Source: Mycobacterium fragae
GTDB lineage: Bacteria > Actinomycetota > Actinomycetes > Mycobacteriales > Mycobacteriaceae
Direction: 5' to 3'
NCBI RefSeq assembly: GCF_002102185.1
Contig: NZ_LQOW01000031.1
Coordinates: 310,001-374,000 of the forward strand
Length of the DNA stretch: 64,000 nucleotides
The position numbers and the translations under genes are program-made. Below, piece after piece: positions 20,301 to 27,978 of the stretch. How positions within the stretch are numbered: position 1 is the first letter of the stretch; each line of letters begins with the position of its first letter. The notes beneath the pieces are model-generated. The model worked only from the letters and a program-made list of their open reading frames with translations, was not told the origin of the DNA and did not search any database.

Positions 20301-21895
20301 CTCATCAAACCTCGCGAGCGCAGCATTCAGGTCTGACTCATCGAACAGCTCACAGCGGCTGAGTAGGTCGCCTTCGACCGTGATAAGGAAGACTTCCCGC
20401 CACTCGGCGTCGAAGCCCTCTTGCGAGCTTCCACGCGTCACATGGGTTACGACCGCTCCGAGATTGTTCAGCCGATGCACAGCCTCGATGTAGATACCGC
20501 CGTCTTGTACGAGATCCCAGGTGGCAACGACATATGCGATCAGGTCACCGGGCGCAAACTTTGTCCCCCGGCGATGGTCGATGCTCGCGAAGTCCGGTGT
20601 CACTTCAGGAATCTCACGTCGATTGAGCGCGGCGTATGCACCCGTGACGACCGACCACGTGTGCGCATGGGCGGCTGCTTCGCCGGCGAGATATCGGACG
20701 TCGAGCTCGGCGAAGGCGGCTTCAACGTCGTCGAAGTCGAATACGACGATCGCCGCGATCTGATTATGCGAGTTGACTTCGGCGATGCCCAGCACCTGGT
20801 TAGTGAACTCGTCGGACCCGTTGTCGCCGCCCGAGGTGTGGGCCCGACCGAGGACGAGGCGCTCGCCGCGGGTCGCGATGACGACCGACGTCATGGATGT
20901 GATCCCAACGTCGGCGGCCGCCCGCAAGTTTGCGATCTCGGCATCTCGGCCATGTCGGATGCCGGCGTTTAAGACACGACGACGATCGTCGGTACAAATG
21001 TCGTCGGCCATCACCTCCGCGAGGGCATCCCAATTGCGGGCTACGAAGTGCGCGAAATAACGCTCGAAAGCTTGGCTTGCCGCGTTTTTCAGCCGGGGTG
21101 CTGGCCGGCTGAGCTCATCGAGCCTCGCGAGCGCAGCGTCCAGATCGGCCTCATTGAACAGCTCACAGCGGCTGATCAGGTCGCCTTCGGCGGTGAGAAG
21201 GAAGACATCCCGCCACTCGGCATCGAAGCCTCCTTCGGAGATCCCTTGTGCCACATGGGTGACGACCGCGCCCGTGTTGCTGAGCCGATGAATAGCCTCG
21301 ATGTAGATCTTGGTGTCTGGCGAGTCGTTCCAGGCTGCTTCGATGTAGGCGATGATGTCGCCGGGTGCGAAAGCTGCTCCGCGACGGTGGTCAATGCTCA
21401 CCACGTCGGGTGTTGTCGCGAGGAACTCGCGCCGGTTGAACGCGGCATAAACACCCGACACGAGCGACCACGTGTGTGCGTGGGCGGCGGCTTCTCCCGC
21501 ACGGTAGTGAGCGTCGAGTTCGGCGATGGCGGCCTCGAAGTCTTCTAGGTCAAACTCGATGTGTGCGGTTATCCGGTTGTCGGCATCGATTTCGACCACG
21601 TCGAGCAGCTCGGATTCGTCCGCCTCGGATTGCTGCTTTTTCCCGCAGAAGCGGCCATGAACAAGCGCGAGGCGCTCGCCGCGGGTCGCAATGACAGTCG
21701 GCGTTATCTGCAGGTCGAACTCGGCGCTCAGACGTAGGTCGTTGAGTACCACATTGCGGCCTTGTCGGACACCGGAATTCACCACATGCCGGCGGTCGTC
21801 GATCGACATGTTGTCGGCCAGGATCTCTGTTAGGGCATCCCAGTCGCGGGCCATGAAATAGGTCAAATAGCGCTCGTTCAGTTTGCTTGCTGCGT
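11373..21895 (-). repeat. In-gene tandem array of thirteen 800-820-bp units
   Basis: Unit boundaries fall at the recurring codons for LENAAS, near + positions 21890, 21080, 20270, 19465, 18655, 17845, 17030, 16215, 15405, 14595, 13795, 12990 and 12185. Each unit holds domain A (ERY...ARDWDALAEILADD; IATRGERLAL; DDIDAAFAELDARYLAGEAA) and domain B (TPDxVxIDHRRG; IEAVHRLSNLGAVVTH; FDEADLDAALARFDEL). The first twelve are closely alike; the thirteenth, at the protein's C terminus, is divergent. All remain in frame. Confidence 0.85.
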
Positions 21896-24800
21896 TTTTG
21901 AGCCGCCGTTCCTTTGGCTGCGGTTCTCCGGCGCGCTTGTACATAGCGTCGAGTTCTGCGATCGCGGCGTCCATGTCTTCGAGGTCGAACCACACCTGCA
22001 GTGCGAATCGCCCCTCCTCGTCGATGCGGTATACCTGGAGAAATTCGTCTTGTGGTGCCCCAGGGCCCACGTCGGGAGTGCTCAGCACCACTCGAGCGAG
22101 AGCCAGGCGCTCGCCCCGCACGGCGATAACGACGTGGCTGAGTCGCATAGCGCCGGACTCAAGATCGCGCCTCGTCTGACGTACTACCTCCTCCGATTGG
22201 AAGTCGGTCTGCTTGAAGCCAACAATCTTCCGGCGACTCTCGATGGAGGCCTCGGGTGCGGACAGCCGCTCGAATTCGTCCCAGTCCTCGCGATCAAGAG
22301 CGGCCATCACGCGTTCGCTCACTCTGGCGGCGGCCGTGTCAAACTTGGCGCTCGGCGGTTCGGTTTGCGCTGGAACAGTACGCTGCTCCTTCTCGAACCG
22401 GACGTGCGTGGCGTCGAGTTCGGCCATCGCGGCGCCCATGTCTTCGACGTCGAACCACACCACCAGCGCGATTCGGCCTTCCTCGTCGAGGCCGACTACT
22501 TGGAGCATTTCGTCTTGAGGCGCCCCGGAACTCACATCCGCGGTGCCTATCTCCAGTCGGGTGAGGGCAAGACGTTCGCCACGCACGGCGACGGCCGCGT
22601 GTTGATAGCGCACCATGCCGTTGTCCAGAAAACCCCTCATCTTCTGGGGCCACTGGCTCGATGGGAGGTCGATCCGTGCGAAGCCGACAATCTTCCGACG
22701 GCTCTCGAAGGACACGTATGGGACAAACAGCTGTATTACTTCGTCCCAGGCCTCGCGATGGACGGCATCGATCAACCGGTCGCCTACTTGCACGCAAGCA
22801 TTGGTCAGTTCGACGGGCGCGGGTTCGGGTTGGGGTGGTTGCGGACGGTCTGCGGCGCCGAGAACGCGGCGCGCACTCTCAGCAAGCGCCGCAGCGCCTT
22901 TCCGTTCGTACAAGTCGACGGCGCGTTCGGCGGCGGCCCGCGCGCCGGTGGAATCGCCAGCAGCACCCAAAACTGTTGCCAGCGTGAGACATGCGTCGCC
23001 ATGGTCGACCAACGCGTCGGTTCGCTCCGCCATAGCGACAGCGGCCTCGGCAACGCGCCGGGCCTCATCGTGCTCGCCCCGGCGAGCCAGCAACAGTGCA
23101 CGAAGCGTGCGCCAGGCGATCGACGCCTTCAGCGCGTGGCCAGCGAGACTCTCACTTTCCGAACACAATTCGTCGGCCTCGGCGTCCCGGTCGAGCGCAA
23201 GGCAAGCCCGACCCAACAACGCGGCGGTCTCGGCAGTGCAGACATCGATGCGCATGCGGCGAAAACCGTTGTACGCCTTACGCAGATGCGGCTCAGCCGC
23301 AGCAGGATCGTCGACGACGAGCTCGACAATCCCGGCAAATTGTTCGACCTCGAGCAGCGCGTGGCGCAAGCCGAGCTCGGTGACCGTGCGCCGCGCCGAG
23401 TCGATCATCCGCCGGGCCGCGGCGGCACGTCCACGGAACGCTTCCAGCACGGCCTGACACCGCGTCGACGTCGCTTCGACAGCGGGGGAGTCCGTCGTGA
23501 TTCGCAGCAGCCGTACCACGTCGAGGCATCGCCCGCCCGCACGCGGAACGGGGTTGGGACCCCAGAGCGCCGCAAGCGGGGCACCGGCCAGAACCGCGTT
23601 CACCCGGCTGTATTCACGCGCACGTCGCGCCGCGGTCAGAGCATCGTCCAGCGCGATTTCGCAGTCACCGATTCTGCCCAGGCGTGCAAGGCACGCGGCG
23701 CGGACGGTGTGCGCCTGGGCTTCTCCGGCCGCGTCGTCTAGTTCGGCCAGTTTGGCGGCGGCCGCGCCCACTGCGGCCTCCACCTCGTCCAACCGCTCAG
23801 GGTGGATCAGCATCGAGAGCTGCCCGTCGAAGCACGTCGCCCACGCCGCCAGACGCGCCGAATCGACCGTCGCTTCTTGCAATTGCGCGACCGCACCCGC
23901 TGCCGAAGTCACGTCACCCGCAGCCAGCAGCGCCTCGCAGCGCGCGACCAGCAGCTCGGCGGCCTGCTCGTCGCGGTCGGGCAGCTCGTCATCAATCTCC
24001 TCCAGCGCGTGTACGGCACGGTCGTAAAGATCGGCAGCCCCTTCGTAGGCGAGACGTGCCATCGCCTGATCCGCGGCACGGTGGCAGTACTCGACGGCCT
24101 TGACGGCGTTTCCCGCCCAAGCGCATTCGAAGTAGTGGTGCGCCAGCTCGGCCAGCAGCTCATCGTCGGCACCGGCCTCGGTTTCCAGAGTCGCGGCGAT
24201 GCGCTGGTGCAACCGCATGCGTCGCACAGAAGCCAGCTCGGCGAGCAGCGACTGTCGGACAATTGCATGGTTGAACCGGTACCGGCCGCCGTGCTCTTCG
24301 ATGACGATGCCGGCCTTGCACGCCTCGTCGAACGCGTCGACAAGGTCTTGGTCGAGCACGCGCTCCACCAGGTCTACCGCAAAGCGGCTGCCCACGACCG
24401 CGGCGGCGGCAAGCGCCTTGTTGGTCTCCGCCGGAAGGCGAGATAGCCTGCGGCTCACGGCTTCTCGCACTCCCTGCGGCAGCGTGCTCGGATCCCACAC
24501 TCCGCCGCTCTCGTCGACGTGGCGCAATGCCTCGATGAGGAAGAACGGGTTGCCCCCGGTGACCGAAGCCAATGCACGGGCGAGCTCTTCGTCGTCGTAG
24601 CCGGCTTCAGCGACGTAGGTGGTGACGTCGTCCTCGTCGAGGCCGCTCAGGCTTATGCGGTTCGCGGTCCCGTCTCGATGAAGGTCGGCGAGCATCGCCG
24701 CGAGCGGGTGGGACCGGTCGAGGTCGGTGCTGCGATATGTCCCGACAATCTGCACTCGGGCGTGGTCGCCGAAGCGCAGCAGATGCCGCAACAAGAGCAG

Positions 24801-26663
24801 CGTTGGCTTGGCCGCCCAGTGCAGGTCGTCGAGAATCAGTACGACGGGCGCGCTCGTGGAGGCGACTTCCAACAGGGCGACGACGGCGTCGAACAGTGCA
24901 TAGCGCTCGGTTTCGGGGTCTGCGCGGGGCGGCGCCGCCAGGTCCGGCAGGACATCGGTCAGCCCGGGAACCAGCGGAAGTAACGCTTCGACGCCGCGCA
25001 GTCCCCGCAGCCGCTCGGCACCGAGGCACGGCATGAGCGAACGTAGAGCCTCCGCGAACGGCTGATACGGCGCGCCGAGGTCCTCGTCGCAACGACCGTA
25101 CAAAACCACGGCTCCTAGCTCATAGGCCTGGCGGGACCATTCGCCGGCCAACCGTGTCTTGCCCACCCCCGGTTCGCCGGCGATCAGCACCGCGCGCATG
25201 CCACCGTCGAGCGCAGTACGCCAGGTCGACAAAAGCCGCTCCAGCTCGCTCGCGCGCCCGACGAACGGTCCGGGGCCCGACAGCACAGCGGGGAGGCCGG
25301 GCCGCACCATCGGTGCATCGGTTTCGTGCGTCCGAGCCAGTTCCTCGGCGCTTTCCAGGCGCAACTCGAACACGTGCTCCGGGCGGGCCAGGTTGCGCAG
25401 CTGGCGCATCCCCAAGTCCTTGAGCATGACGTCGTCAGGCAGTGAGTCGATGACGAGTTCGGCGGTCGCACCCGAGCAGAGGATCTGCCCGCCCGCGGCC
25501 AGCGAGCGCAGGCGCGCGGCGCGGTTGACCGCGCGGCCGAAATAATCGCCGTCGCGCAGCTCGACCTCGCCGGTGTGCAGTGCGATGCGGATACGCATGG
25601 GCTCCTGCAACGCCCAAGGCTCATGACCGATCGCATCCTGCAGCTCGATCGCGGCCGCGGCGGCCGCAGACGGCCGTTCGAAGACCGAGAACGTCGCATC
25701 GCCCTCACCGCGAGTCTTGATCAGCCGTCCTCCACGCGACGTGACCACCTGCTCGACCAGCTCGTCGTGACGCGCGAGCGCCACCGCCATGGCGTCGGCG
25801 TCCGCCTCCCACGCGGCAGTCGAACCCTCGATGTCGGTGAGCAGGAACGTCACCGCGCGCGTCACCGCCGAAACATTCTGTGCCACCGGAATATCCAACG
25901 AGGCATCCTGCGCGACGACGGCGGCCTCGAGCCGCCGAAGCTCCGGACCGGGGTCGACGCCCAACTCCTCGGCCAGCAGCGAACGGGCCCGCTGATAAGC
26001 GCCAAGGGCTTCCCCTTGCCTGCCCGCGCGGTAGAGGGCGAGCATCAGTTGGCCCCAACGCCTCTCGCGCAGCGGCGCCTCGGCTACCGCGGCCTCGAGC
26101 TCGCCGACGATCTCGGCGGCGCGGCCCGTCGCGAGCAGCGCATCGGCTCGATCTTCTAGAAGCGCGGCATGGCCCTCGATCCAGCGTGTCTTCTCGGATA
26201 GCCCACGCTGGCCGTCGGGGAGTTCGGGGATTCCGCGCCAGAGCGCCAAGGCTTCCTCGAAACGGGCCACCGCTCCGCTGATGTCGCCCGCCGCCCCGGC
26301 GTCGCGGCCCATTCTCGCGGCCCGTTTGTAGCGCGAGGCATCAACCTCGGCGGCGGCGAGGGTCCAGCCCGCTCCTTCGGTCAACACGAAGCCGTCGCCC
26401 AGAGTGCGCCGCAGTGAGGAGATATGGGTCTGCAGGGCCTTGTTGGCAGTGCGCGGCGGGTCGTCGCCCCAGAGCAATTCGATCAGTGTGCCGGCCGACA
26501 CGACCGAACCGCTGTGCAGCCCCAGCATCGTGAGGATGGCGCGCGGTTTGGCGCCCGGGATGGTGACGGGCGTACCGTCCTGCCGGACCTGGAGAGGACC
26601 TAAAACCCCCAGCTCCACCGATGGAAGCCTACTCACGTCGCAATCGTCCGGGGGACGTTTCAA
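11373..26663 (-). CDS. Giant BTAD regulator / class III cyclase / STAND ATPase with about 28 SnoaL-like domains
   Basis: One uninterrupted frame of up to 5096 residues. Residues 15-100 form an OmpR-type winged helix and 105-255 a BTAD domain, as in SARP/AfsR regulators. Residues 270-400 form a class III cyclase with metal Asp277 (TDIEGST), Asp322 (KTRGEGDA) and Asn380/Arg384 (VNRAAR). Residues 465-800 form an ATPase with Walker A GEPGVGKT (496-503) and Walker B LILDDLHW. TPR-like helices run to about 1290. The remaining 3800 residues are SnoaL/NTF2-like domains: two divergent single copies, then thirteen two-domain units. The start is TTG 26663 without an RBS; GTG 26636 or GTG 26618 are alternatives. 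It is probably co-transcribed with the coiled-coil gene 51 bases upstream. Its ligand and targets are unknown. The domain calls are solid; the biological role is not inferred. Confidence 0.85.
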   Translation of the reverse strand: MKRPPDDCDVSRLPSVELGVLGPLQVRQDGTPVTIPGAKPRAILTMLGLHSGSVVSAGTLIELLWGDDPPRTANKALQTHISSLRRTLGDGFVLTEGAGWTLAAAEVDASRYKRAARMGRDAGAAGDISGAVARFEEALALWRGIPELPDGQRGLSEKTRWIEGHAALLEDRADALLATGRAAEIVGELEAAVAEAPLRERRWGQLMLALYRAGRQGEALGAYQRARSLLAEELGVDPGPELRRLEAAVVAQDASLDIPVAQNVSAVTRAVTFLLTDIEGSTAAWEADADAMAVALARHDELVEQVVTSRGGRLIKTRGEGDATFSVFERPSAAAAAAIELQDAIGHEPWALQEPMRIRIALHTGEVELRDGDYFGRAVNRAARLRSLAAGGQILCSGATAELVIDSLPDDVMLKDLGMRQLRNLARPEHVFELRLESAEELARTHETDAPMVRPGLPAVLSGPGPFVGRASELERLLSTWRTALDGGMRAVLIAGEPGVGKTRLAGEWSRQAYELGAVVLYGRCDEDLGAPYQPFAEALRSLMPCLGAERLRGLRGVEALLPLVPGLTDVLPDLAAPPRADPETERYALFDAVVALLEVASTSAPVVLILDDLHWAAKPTLLLLRHLLRFGDHARVQIVGTYRSTDLDRSHPLAAMLADLHRDGTANRISLSGLDEDDVTTYVAEAGYDDEELARALASVTGGNPFFLIEALRHVDESGGVWDPSTLPQGVREAVSRRLSRLPAETNKALAAAAVVGSRFAVDLVERVLDQDLVDAFDEACKAGIVIEEHGGRYRFNHAIVRQSLLAELASVRRMRLHQRIAATLETEAGADDELLAELAHHYFECAWAGNAVKAVEYCHRAADQAMARLAYEGAADLYDRAVHALEEIDDELPDRDEQAAELLVARCEALLAAGDVTSAAGAVAQLQEATVDSARLAAWATCFDGQLSMLIHPERLDEVEAAVGAAAAKLAELDDAAGEAQAHTVRAACLARLGRIGDCEIALDDALTAARRAREYSRVNAVLAGAPLAALWGPNPVPRAGGRCLDVVRLLRITTDSPAVEATSTRCQAVLEAFRGRAAAARRMIDSARRTVTELGLRHALLEVEQFAGIVELVVDDPAAAEPHLRKAYNGFRRMRIDVCTAETAALLGRACLALDRDAEADELCSESESLAGHALKASIAWRTLRALLLARRGEHDEARRVAEAAVAMAERTDALVDHGDACLTLATVLGAAGDSTGARAAAERAVDLYERKGAAALAESARRVLGAADRPQPPQPEPAPVELTNACVQVGDRLIDAVHREAWDEVIQLFVPYVSFESRRKIVGFARIDLPSSQWPQKMRGFLDNGMVRYQHAAVAVRGERLALTRLEIGTADVSSGAPQDEMLQVVGLDEEGRIALVVWFDVEDMGAAMAELDATHVRFEKEQRTVPAQTEPPSAKFDTAAARVSERVMAALDREDWDEFERLSAPEASIESRRKIVGFKQTDFQSEEVVRQTRRDLESGAMRLSHVVIAVRGERLALARVVLSTPDVGPGAPQDEFLQVYRIDEEGRFALQVWFDLEDMDAAIAELDAMYKRAGEPQPKERRLKNAASKLNERYLTYFMARDWDALTEILADNMSIDDRRHVVNSGVRQGRNVVLNDLRLSAEFDLQITPTVIATRGERLALVHGRFCGKKQQSEADESELLDVVEIDADNRITAHIEFDLEDFEAAIAELDAHYRAGEAAAHAHTWSLVSGVYAAFNRREFLATTPDVVSIDHRRGAAFAPGDIIAYIEAAWNDSPDTKIYIEAIHRLSNTGAVVTHVAQGISEGGFDAEWRDVFLLTAEGDLISRCELFNEADLDAALARLDELSRPAPRLKNAASQAFERYFAHFVARNWDALAEVMADDICTDDRRRVLNAGIRHGRDAEIANLRAAADVGITSMTSVVIATRGERLVLGRAHTSGGDNGSDEFTNQVLGIAEVNSHNQIAAIVVFDFDDVEAAFAELDVRYLAGEAAAHAHTWSVVTGAYAALNRREIPEVTPDFASIDHRRGTKFAPGDLIAYVVATWDLVQDGGIYIEAVHRLNNLGAVVTHVTRGSSQEGFDAEWREVFLITVEGDLLSRCELFDESDLNAALARFDELSRPGPRLENAASQAAERYVTHFVARGWNALAKILADDIVTDDRRHVVSAGMRRGREAELAASRAATDAGLAGEVTSVVIATRGERLALVRVSTREPGPEKFRTGVLGIAEVNSRNQIAAIVTFDADDIDAAFAELDARYIAGEAAAYAHTFAAIVRTYAAFNSHELPAMTPDLVSIDHRRARGFAPGDLIPYIHATWDLTPQARIEAVHRLNDIGAVIMQTVHGSSQDGFDAEWREVAFVTVEGDMLSRCELFDEADLDTALARFDELSRPAPRLENAASRVDDRYGACLRACDWDAMAEILADDTFLDDRRRVVGIGVRQGRDLQIADMRAAADRDIPPATQSVIATRGERLALHRVRLPGGNQRPESFHSELLNIVEIDTDEKIVARFMFEFDDIDAAFAELDARYLAGEAAAHARTWSVIASSFAAFNRHEVLAADWVTIDHRRGSPFEPSNIAPGIRTIWDLTPDLSIHIEAVHRLTDSGVVITHNGKGSSQEGFDAEWRAIDLLMVEGDRISRCEVFDEADLDAALARFDELSRTAPRLENAASQVAERFQAQFAARNWKAMAEMLADDYFGDDRRPVVGAGAQHGRNVAVADMQAIADVRGSNITSTAIATRGARLVLMRMGFFGPDQESAAFVTEVLGVAEINARDQLVAGVTFDLDNLDAAFEELDARYLAGEAAAHAHTWSLVKDGYAALNRRELPPATPDCVNIDHRKLVAIEASDFVPSLRAAWDLTSQVRFFIERVHRLSNLGAVVTQAVSATSQEDFAGEWREIALLAFDGDLIKRSELFDEADLDAALARFDELSRPAPRLENAASQVAARFFAYFGARDWDAIAAILAENVSHDDRRHVVNAGVLRGRDAQMANLRAIAQVGVATFSSTVIATRGTRLALVRTRSSGQDQRPEAILTEELGVVEINSDNRMAAYVAFDTDNIDAAFEELEARYLEGEAAAHSRTWSAIARAYARFNKHEVPATTPGSVAIEHRPLLTTDAADLAGAIRAVWDLTPDASIYIEAVHRLCEFGAVVTHSLKGTSPEGVDAEWRMVDIFMVKGDLISDCEVFDEAHIDTALARFDELHLRARKLENAASRVAERFQAQFAARNWEAMAEMLADDFSSDDRRRVVGAGVRHGRDADIENLRAWADVGVENITSDVIAIRGGRLVLARAQWSGADQRPEAFHTEALGIVEINADNQIVARVMFDHDDIDAAFQELDARYLAGEAAAYARTWSLIAGTSAAFNRREMLPTTPDWVNIDHRRAAAFAPGEMSAYTRAIWDDAPDSRVYIEAVHRLNSLGAVVTEAAHGTSQQGFDAEWRLVGLATVDHGLINRAEMFDEADLDAALARFDELSRPATRLENAASRTYARMWKHFMRRDWTAVAETIAHDIVDESGRRLVGHGIRRGRDAEMENLRVTAELGLTNVTPTVIATRGERLALHRVRLSGPDQQPGAFFNPVLRVVGTDADERIVVAVLFDIDDLDAAFEELDARYLAGEAAAHAHTWSVITRAYAAANRNELPASTPDRVNIDHRRGSAFGPGELEEYLRATWDVVPDTKIYVESVHRLSNLGAVITHAMQGTSRDGFDAEWRTIHVLTVEGDLINRSEMFDETDVEAALAHFEELHPQARRLENAASRLYESFFAYFAARDWAAIEKILADDSYLDDRRRAVNAGLWDGRDVFIENLHATANFGLENLGLIATRGRRLFLGRFRWSPSDQAPEMFHTEALCLVEIDTGELIQAFVTFDLDDIDAAFAELDARYLAGEAAAHAHTWSVISGICASVNRHRLPATTPDLNYVDHRPLVTIESTDLPASIRAVWELTPEIGIYWEAVHRLSDLGAVVTHTARGVSPEDFDAEWRLIDLFMVEGELVSRCEMFDESDLDAALARFDELQRQTRRLENAASRAHDRYFAYFGARDWTALAEILSDNSFVDDRCRMVSVGFWDGREAVIAMLRALEAGADITLAVIATRGERLALTRICSVNRDPGHGDFTSEKLIVAEIDGDEQIAAQIAFDPNDLDAAFAELDARYLAGEAAAYSQTWSVLTRECAAFNRHELPTADWATIDHRRLAVIDATDPPTAMRAIWDVTPNLSIYIEAVHRLSSLGALATYTACGSSPEGFDAEWRMILLLTLDGDRIDRCEIFDETDLDAALGRFDELQRQTRRLENAASQAEDRFFAYFGTRNWPAIAEILADASFIDDRRRVVNAGFWDGRDVVIENMRALDEGRSITSTVIATRGERLALSRICSASRDLRHGEFDVEMLGIAEIDIEGRITAHVLFDPNEIDAAFEELDARYLADEAAAHSHTWSVIAQSCDAFNRHELPPADLVFIDHRPLVTIGETDLPETLRVILDLTPDASIKIEAVHRLSGFGAVATYTVFGSSLEGLDAEWRVIQLLTVEGDLLTRCEVFDETDLDTALGRFDELHTQTRRLRNRASQVAERFLAHFAARDWDAITEVLADGYYNDDRRRAVGAGLRRGRESNIAEMRTTADLGVEVLTSEDIAIRGERLLLSRVRWSASDEVAGGFHTEALSSVELDADERIAAIVTFDPDDIDAAFEELGARYLAGEAAAHARTWSVIASGYAALNRHEVPPTTPDWVTIDHRRGIAFAPAEMAEYIRATVDVASDIKGHIEVVHRLSNLGAVVTHTMRGTSQEGFDARWREIVLLTVDGDLVNRCEMFDEADLDAALARFDELDRPAPLLENAATRARERQADAINLRDVDSLLALTAADARYEDRRKGLRDERAVRPEVVRAIFELAPRGWRLEITPFAIRGSRIALTRDKYRDTEDVDRPITAEHLMLTEVMADGRVCNAVLFDPDDIDAAFAELTARWIASGEVAHPEVIEAAQRVNEISNSHDWDAIAASLGGAAYVSHRQLAHARAETIDDYMSSIRTLASLVPDYRSEFAEILAHSASGVLVDVVVKGTSTEGAAVEIPLIQLGLLDGDRVTRVEFFDPDQRDLALARFEELNVRP

Positions 26664-26714
26664 CAGGCGGTCAAGAACGAGTAAAGCCGCAATTTCCGCA
26701 GGCTGCGCGTCCGG

Positions 26715-27806
26715 TTAGTCCCCTTGCTTGGCCTGCTTGGTGCTGGCTTCCGCCTCAAGTCGCAGCCAGATCACGCGGGCCCGCGCCTCGGCGGCCTGGG
26801 CCTGGGCTTCGGCGGCTGCTGCTTGAGTCCGGGCTTCGGCGGCCAGGGCTTCGGCTTCGTCGGCTTCTGCCTGCGTCCGGGCTTCGGCGGCCAGGGCTTC
26901 GGCTTGGGTGGCTTCTGTCCGCGCCCGCGACCGCGCCCGCGTTTCGGCGGCCCGAGCTTGGGCTTCGGCGGCTTGTGCCCGCGCCCGGGCCTCGGCGGCC
27001 TGAGCTTGGCGCTCGGCGGCTTCTGCCCGTGCTCGCGCCTCGGCGGCCTGAACCTGGGCTTCGGCGGCATCTGCTCGCGCCCGCGCCTCGGCGGCCAGGG
27101 CTTCGGCTTCGGCGGCGTCTGCTCGCGCCCGCGCTTCGGCGGCCAGGGCTTCGGCTTCGGCGGCTTCTGCTCGCACCCGCGCCTTGGCTCGCGCTTCGGC
27201 GGACCGAGCCTGGGCTTCGGCGGCTTCTGCTCGCGCTCGCGCCTCGGCGGCCAACGCGTCGGGTTCGGCGGCGAGAGCTTCGGCTTCGGCGGCTTCTGCT
27301 CGCGCCCGCGCTTCGGCGGCCAGGGCTTCGGCTTCGGCGGCCAGCGCTTCGGCTTGGGCGGCCAGGGCTTCGGCTTCGGCGGCTTCTGCCCGCGCCCGCG
27401 CCTCGGCGGCCTGCGCTTCGGCTTCGGCTGCCTGAGATTCGGCTTCGGCCGCTTCGGCCCGTGCTCGTGCCTCGGCTGCTGACTCCGGTCGCGACGACTT
27501 CGGGGTGGGCGCGGGCGGCGCGTGGCTGGCGCGGGATTGGTAGTGCCGCTTTTGGGGGGCGGCATATTGCCGCCTTTTTGGCGCGGGGTAGTGCCGCTTT
27601 TGTGGGGCTGCCGCGACCTGCCGCTGTTCCTCAGCCAGATAGTCCATTACGACTAAGAACACGCCGGCCAGCACAAGTAGCGGCAAGAACACTAGGGGGT
27701 GAGTGGCCACTCCGCCAAGACCGATGATTGTCAGCGGCACCGCGAACGTCACCGCGGCCCATGGATGGCGATCGGGCCAACTAATAACCGATCTCGGAGA
27801 CCACAT
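26715..27806 (-). CDS. Membrane-anchored Ala/Glu/Arg repeat coiled-coil protein
   Basis: ATG 27806 follows AAGGAGAGGGACC and gives 363 residues. After a short basic start come two hydrophobic helices (WAAVTFAVPLTIIGLGGVA and PLVFLPLLVLAGVFLVVMD), then a Lys/Tyr/Pro-rich linker. About 240 residues of nearly perfect repeats follow: a 16-residue unit such as AEARARAEAAEAEALA, sometimes interrupted by 7-residue AEAEALA units. It should be an exceptionally long charged alpha helix or coiled coil. Repeats are visible in the DNA too (GCCTCGGCGGCC-like, 48-bp period), so copy number may vary. It ends 51 bases before the giant regulator gene on the same strand. No family recognised. Confidence 0.75.
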   Translation of the reverse strand: MWSPRSVISWPDRHPWAAVTFAVPLTIIGLGGVATHPLVFLPLLVLAGVFLVVMDYLAEEQRQVAAAPQKRHYPAPKRRQYAAPQKRHYQSRASHAPPAPTPKSSRPESAAEARARAEAAEAESQAAEAEAQAAEARARAEAAEAEALAAQAEALAAEAEALAAEARARAEAAEAEALAAEPDALAAEARARAEAAEAQARSAEARAKARVRAEAAEAEALAAEARARADAAEAEALAAEARARADAAEAQVQAAEARARAEAAERQAQAAEARARAQAAEAQARAAETRARSRARTEATQAEALAAEARTQAEADEAEALAAEARTQAAAAEAQAQAAEARARVIWLRLEAEASTKQAKQGD

Positions 27807-27978
27807 GGTCCCTCTCCTTCGCGGAGATGTGGCGCATAGAGCGTACCGCACGGTGGCCCCGAGGTGGGCTAAGCGTACCGGGAGCGTCCTGGCTACCGCT
27901 AGATTCGCTGTCTCACAGGGAATATGGTCGAGCGGCTAATCATTTCCGCTGGTCGTCACGAGGTTGCCCCAGATCCGA

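Noticed and set aside
11373..21895. CRISPR or satellite-type DNA
   Set aside because: Repeat units are 800-820 bp, coding and in frame throughout, without short identical repeats and unique spacers.
22050..23741. 563-codon plus-strand ORF inside the giant gene
   Set aside because: Composition and lack of motifs mark it as a shadow; the minus strand encodes clear TPR-like and SnoaL-like sequence.
26621..27727. Long plus-strand ORFs over the coiled-coil gene (also 26724-27482), rich in Arg/Leu or Gly/Phe repeats
   Set aside because: They are antisense shadows of the Ala/Glu/Arg repeat; the minus-strand frame has the RBS, membrane helices and sensible coiled-coil composition.
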